Shown piece after piece: positions 62,939-64,000 of a DNA stretch of 64,000 bases (position 1 is the stretch's first letter; each line of letters opens with the position of its first letter). The stretch comes from Rhodobacter sp. 24-YEA-8 (GTDB taxonomy: Bacteria > Pseudomonadota > Alphaproteobacteria > Rhodobacterales > Rhodobacteraceae). A model generated the notes under the pieces. That model was not told the DNA's origin. It searched no databases and worked only from the letters and a program-made list of their open reading frames with translations. The position numbers and the translations under genes were made by a program. The DNA is taken from positions 1 to 64,000 of the forward strand of contig NZ_FNSK01000004.1 in the NCBI RefSeq assembly GCF_900105075.1, written 5' to 3'.

Positions 62939-64000
62939 ATGGACATCTCGCAGTCAGGTCGCCCTGCCCGGCCGATTGCCGCCTCGGCACGCGGCGGCTT
63001 TGTCGCGGTATCCGGATCGCTGATCTGCGCTTTCGCTGCTTTGGACCCCGCGCTGATCCTGGTTTTTGCCGATGATCAGGAACTGGTCACCCCGCTGACC
63101 GGCGCGCTGCATGACGCTTTCGGCGCCGGCTGCAAGGTTCTCGGCTGTTCCTCGGCCGGTGGCTTCTGCTTTGACGGATATCAGGAAGACAGCGTTGTCG
63201 CGATAGCCTTCCCCGCCAGCAGTTTCCGCGCCGAGGCGGTCTGTCTGCGCGGGCTGCGCCAGCATGTGACGCTGGACTGGATGGTCTCGCTGCGCGGTCT
63301 GATGGAGAAGTCGCGCGGACATGCCGGAAAATCGCGCTTCGGGCTGTTGCTGATCGACGGCTCCAGCGGTTGTGAGGAACTGGTGACCACGACGGTGGAT
63401 GCGTCGTTGCCGGATCTGATGGTGCTGGGGGGCTCAGCCGGGGACGGGTTGCGGTTCGAACAGACAAGGCTGGCAATGGATGGTGTGGAATATGCCGAAA
63501 GCGCGCTGTTTTGCGTGATAAACACCGATTTCGACGTGAAAGAGGTGATTTTTGATCATTTTGTGCCGGTCGGCAACCGTATGGTTGTCACCTCTGCCGA
63601 TCCGGAAACCCGGCTGATCCATGAGATCAACGCCGAACCCGCGGCCGAGGAATATGCAAGACTGATCGATGTGCGGGTGGATGAACTGGGACCAAGCGCT
63701 TTTGCCGAGAACCCCCTGCTGGAATGTGCCGGCGGGCGCCATTATGTCCGCGCGATCAGCGGCGTGACCCCGAATGGAGATCTGGCGCTGATGTGCTCGA
63801 TCGAGCCGGGGGCGATCCTTACGCTGGGGCGCTCAGAAAGCCTGACCGAGGGGTTGCGGCGGCAGATGGAGCAGATCGGCCCGGCCGAACTGGTGCTGGG
63901 CTTTGACTGCATCCTGCGGCGCATTGCGGTTGAACGGGCCGGCGAGCAGGAGACTGTCGGCCAGCTCTGCCGTGATTTTCGCGTGGCGGGCTTTAATACC
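62939..64000 (+). CDS. FIST-domain sensor, N-terminal part (runs off the window; FlhS-like)
   Basis: The visible 354 codons encode a FIST_N domain (LILVFADDQELVTPLTGAL, then GCSSAGGFCFDGY) followed by a FIST_C domain (RLIHEINAEPAAEEYARL and MCSIEPGAILTLGRSES). FIST domains are ligand-sensing modules in front of histidine kinases or other outputs; ligands are thought to be small molecules. The kinase part expected of FlhS lies beyond base 64000. It follows the response regulator directly, so the two should form a two-component pair. Confidence 0.85.
   Translation, partial: MDISQSGRPARPIAASARGGFVAVSGSLICAFAALDPALILVFADDQELVTPLTGALHDAFGAGCKVLGCSSAGGFCFDGYQEDSVVAIAFPASSFRAEAVCLRGLRQHVTLDWMVSLRGLMEKSRGHAGKSRFGLLLIDGSSGCEELVTTTVDASLPDLMVLGGSAGDGLRFEQTRLAMDGVEYAESALFCVINTDFDVKEVIFDHFVPVGNRMVVTSADPETRLIHEINAEPAAEEYARLIDVRVDELGPSAFAENPLLECAGGRHYVRAISGVTPNGDLALMCSIEPGAILTLGRSESLTEGLRRQMEQIGPAELVLGFDCILRRIAVERAGEQETVGQLCRDFRVAGFNT

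Noticed and set aside
1..64000. CRISPR array, tRNA, rRNA, intact transposon or phage
   Set aside because: No regularly spaced repeats, tRNA-like or rRNA-like sequence, or transposase/integrase motifs were noticed on reading; a dedicated tRNA or IS search could still find short items.

Overview
The window is high-GC, gene-dense DNA with tight operons and ATGA/GTGA start-stop overlaps. The closest fit is an alphaproteobacterium of the Rhodobacterales (Paracoccus-like). The main reason is the right-hand 20 kb, a glutathione-linked methylotrophy locus of the type known from Paracoccus and Rhodobacter (gfa-flhA-fghA, xoxF with its cytochrome and XoxJ, flhR/flhS-like regulators). No rRNA, tRNA, CRISPR array or intact insertion sequence was seen. 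All names come from motif recognition and gene context, without database searches.

Left region (1-14.2 kb): a truncated SDR gene and a CoxG-like gene face a coxM-coxS-(metallo-beta-lactamase-fold hydrolase)-coxL operon for a molybdenum hydroxylase whose large subunit has a form II-like active-site motif, so it is probably not a true CO dehydrogenase. Next come an unusual tandem HxlR-type regulator, a complete branched-chain-type ABC importer (livM/H/F/G on the minus strand, the binding protein on the plus strand), an enoyl-CoA hydratase-family protein and an acyl-CoA ligase. Together they look like uptake, hydroxylation and CoA-dependent breakdown of an unknown organic acid. A decayed 1-kb stretch follows.

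Middle region (15-42.5 kb): (a) a TonB-dependent receptor preceded by an iron-type TGA-N9-TCA palindrome and convergent with a secreted beta-propeller protein; (b) a four-carbon sugar-acid (threonate/erythronate) operon with a lambda-crystallin-type 3-dehydrogenase, GntR regulator, OtnK-type kinase, TRAP transporter and OtnC-type decarboxylase, without the usual C2 dehydrogenase or isomerase; (c) a seven-gene minus-strand unit with malonyl-CoA decarboxylase, malonyl-CoA synthetase, an M20 amidohydrolase/dipeptidase and an amino-acid-type ABC importer; (d) galE, a deleted GMC oxidoreductase pseudogene, and small regulator/enzyme clusters (LysR, HxlR, SDR, two NTF2-like proteins, an MFS transporter and a frameshifted ArsR-type regulator).

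Right region (42.7-64 kb): a MoxR-DUF58-VWA-VWA-TPR-BatD operon, similar in content to mxaRSACKL/bat operons, leads into gfa, flhA, fghA, a cytochrome c, xoxF (lanthanide-type methanol dehydrogenase with the diagnostic extra aspartate), xoxG and xoxJ. Facing these are a secreted propeller and an MxaD-like protein. A second plus-strand operon encodes a periplasmic binding protein, another propeller, two small secreted proteins, an ABC ATPase, an ABC-2 permease and a further secreted protein. A FlhR-like response regulator and the start of a FIST-domain sensor close the window. The expected flow is methanol to formaldehyde by XoxF, electrons to XoxG, then formaldehyde to formate through S-hydroxymethylglutathione and S-formylglutathione. 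Perfect inverted repeats before xoxG, the ABC operon and flhR are candidate control sites.
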